Below, piece after piece: positions 62,953 through 64,000 of a DNA stretch of 64,000 bases. Within the stretch, counting starts at the first letter, position 1; the number at the start of each line of letters is the position of its first letter. The stretch comes from Nannochloropsis salina CCMP1776. Lineage: Eukaryota > Sar > Eustigmatophyceae > Eustigmatales > Monodopsidaceae. The stretch spans positions 370,192 to 434,191 of the forward strand of contig SDOX01000183.1 in assembly GCA_004565275.1 (NCBI GenBank). The letters run 5' to 3'. A program made the translations under genes and the position numbers. The notes beneath the pieces are model-generated. The model searched no databases and had not been told where the DNA came from. It saw only the letters and a program-made list of their open reading frames with translations.

Positions 62953-64000
62953 ATGGGAGGTGGCCAATCCATTGCAGCTCCAGCTCCAGAGCCACTTGAG
63001 TTTACAAAGTCTTCAAGTGCTTCGTTACCTAAAGCATATCGTCACTTGTGTCATTTTCCTGTTCTGGCAAAGCAAGCTCGTGGCCCAATCCGTCACCATC
63101 CAAACGAACGAATCACACAGTGAGTGCGAGCTTGGGATAGCATTGCCTTCTCTGCAAACACGTGGACAGAACGTCATCTTTCGAAGGCCACATTTGCTCA
63201 AACATATTTCAGAATATGCATCGCATAATTGTCCATTAAAAGAACACTACACATTACATGACAGCTTCCTCAAAGAACAGGATGCGACCGCTCTTCTGAT
63301 TGCGGACTACTTATCTGTGCGAGAACGTCTCGTCTTCCTGCAGACTCACAAGTAAGCTCAAGAGATGATGCGAAGGATTTTTTGGTGTGAGAAATTCGAC
63401 TCTGAATGTAGCGTTGGATAATGCACTTTAATGGGTGTATTTAATTTCGCTTTTCTCTCTCCAATACAACCTAAACCAAGACCAAACAATTTATTATCGT
63501 CCACTACTGTTATGCACTTTCAATGCACATTGTATATTAAGTAAAGTAACCGAACGAGTCAAACGCCGTATCGAAATTACAGGGTGGGCCTTCCGCCGAA
63601 GCATCTGAAACATTTATTATTCAGCGGACCTTCGCGGGAAGTGAAATTTCTGTATAGTCCCGCGACTACCGCTATGGTAGAGGGGAAGCACCCAGTTTCG
63701 AGTTCTTTCAATAACAACTTAAAGGAGGCCAAGACTGAAATATATGCCACAAATAATTTTGGTAACACATTCCAGTTCGAGATTCGGTATCGAGGGAGTT
63801 TTTTGTCCAGAGCGGTGCCCTTGTCATTGGTGTCTACAGCGCTTCATCGCGTGATTCGTAGTTGGATGGACGACACATTACGCAAGCGTGGATTTTCAAT
63901 TCTTCTGACTATGGTCAACAAGCTCTTATCTGTATTCCGACCAACAGAAGAAGTCTGGTATACCATCATCAACAGCTTTGGGAAAGACGGGACTACCTTG
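62953..64000 (+). CDS. Unidentified gene running off the right edge
   Basis: The best supported part is the last exon, 63583-64000, open to the window end (after its first base, 139 codons). Its acceptor ATTACAG matches in phase the donor GTAAGC at 63352 of an upstream exon ending DYLSVRERLVFLQTH. The text VGLPPKHLKHLLFSGPSREV, then FGNTFQFEIRYRGSF and VSTALHRVIRSWMDDTLRKR, looks like real protein. The first exon is probably 62953-63119 (MGGGQSIAAPAPEPLEFTK, donor GTGAGT); MGGGQS is a possible N-myristoylation start. The middle acceptor is uncertain: 63186 is the only one I found that keeps phase. I do not recognise the family. Confidence 0.55.

Noticed and set aside
1-64000. Mobile elements, viral relics, tRNA/rRNA genes, CRISPR arrays
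   Set aside because: None showed recognisable termini, coding domains, cloverleaf or array structure; a tRNAscan/Rfam/RepeatMasker run would be needed to exclude small ones.

Overview
The window is nuclear DNA of a small-genome eukaryote, most likely a stramenopile microalga of the eustigmatophyte (Nannochloropsis/Microchloropsis) type. Seen directly: long GC-rich open frames, gene-to-gene distances of 0.2-1 kb on both strands, and short introns (about 67-216 nt) with GTAAGT/GTATGT/GTACGT-like donors. The proteins are typical eukaryotic housekeeping families (BiP, SF3A1, CNOT10, eIF2B delta, PIG-A, HRD1, Nup214, TMF1). The genus is an inference. I saw no recognisable transposon, viral relic, tRNA, rRNA or CRISPR array.

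Layout. 1-15 kb: an unbroken minus-strand frame running off the left edge (uncharacterised, at least 1460 codons), a divergent promoter with an ER-stress-like element, the ER chaperone BiP, a Golgi-type peptidyl-glycosyltransferase of the HPAT/SERGT type, and two uncharacterised multi-spanning membrane proteins. 15-29 kb: CNOT10, a JmjC/cupin-like protein, a FAIM1-PX-PDZ fusion, the splicing factor SF3A1 (its frame breaks at a G12 run) and a four-exon TMF1 golgin. 29-36 kb is intron-rich and looks AT-richer: PIG-A (5 exons), a PH-domain fused to a MAPK/NLK-like kinase (9 exons) and a two-TM protein (4 exons). 36-46 kb: a DEVH-box helicase and a giant Nup214-like FG nucleoporin. 46-60 kb: a membrane-anchored PAN plus glycosidase-like protein, cobalamin-independent methionine synthase, a NEPRO-like nucleolar protein, eIF2B delta, the ERAD ligase HRD1 and a beta-lactamase-fold hydrolase. 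60-64 kb looks AT-richer again: an RBBP9-like hydrolase and an unidentified gene running off the right edge.

The genes do not form one pathway. Several serve the secretory pathway (BiP, HRD1, PIG-A, TMF1, the glycosyltransferase). Others serve RNA metabolism (SF3A1, CNOT10, DExH helicase, NEPRO-like, Nup214) and translation or methionine supply (eIF2B delta, MetE). Exon joins given below were worked out by hand from splice consensus, reading-phase agreement and family similarity. Where all three agree (TMF1, PIG-A, kinase, MetE, eIF2B delta, HRD1, RBBP9-like) they are reliable. First exons of BiP, NEPRO-like and the right-edge gene are less certain.
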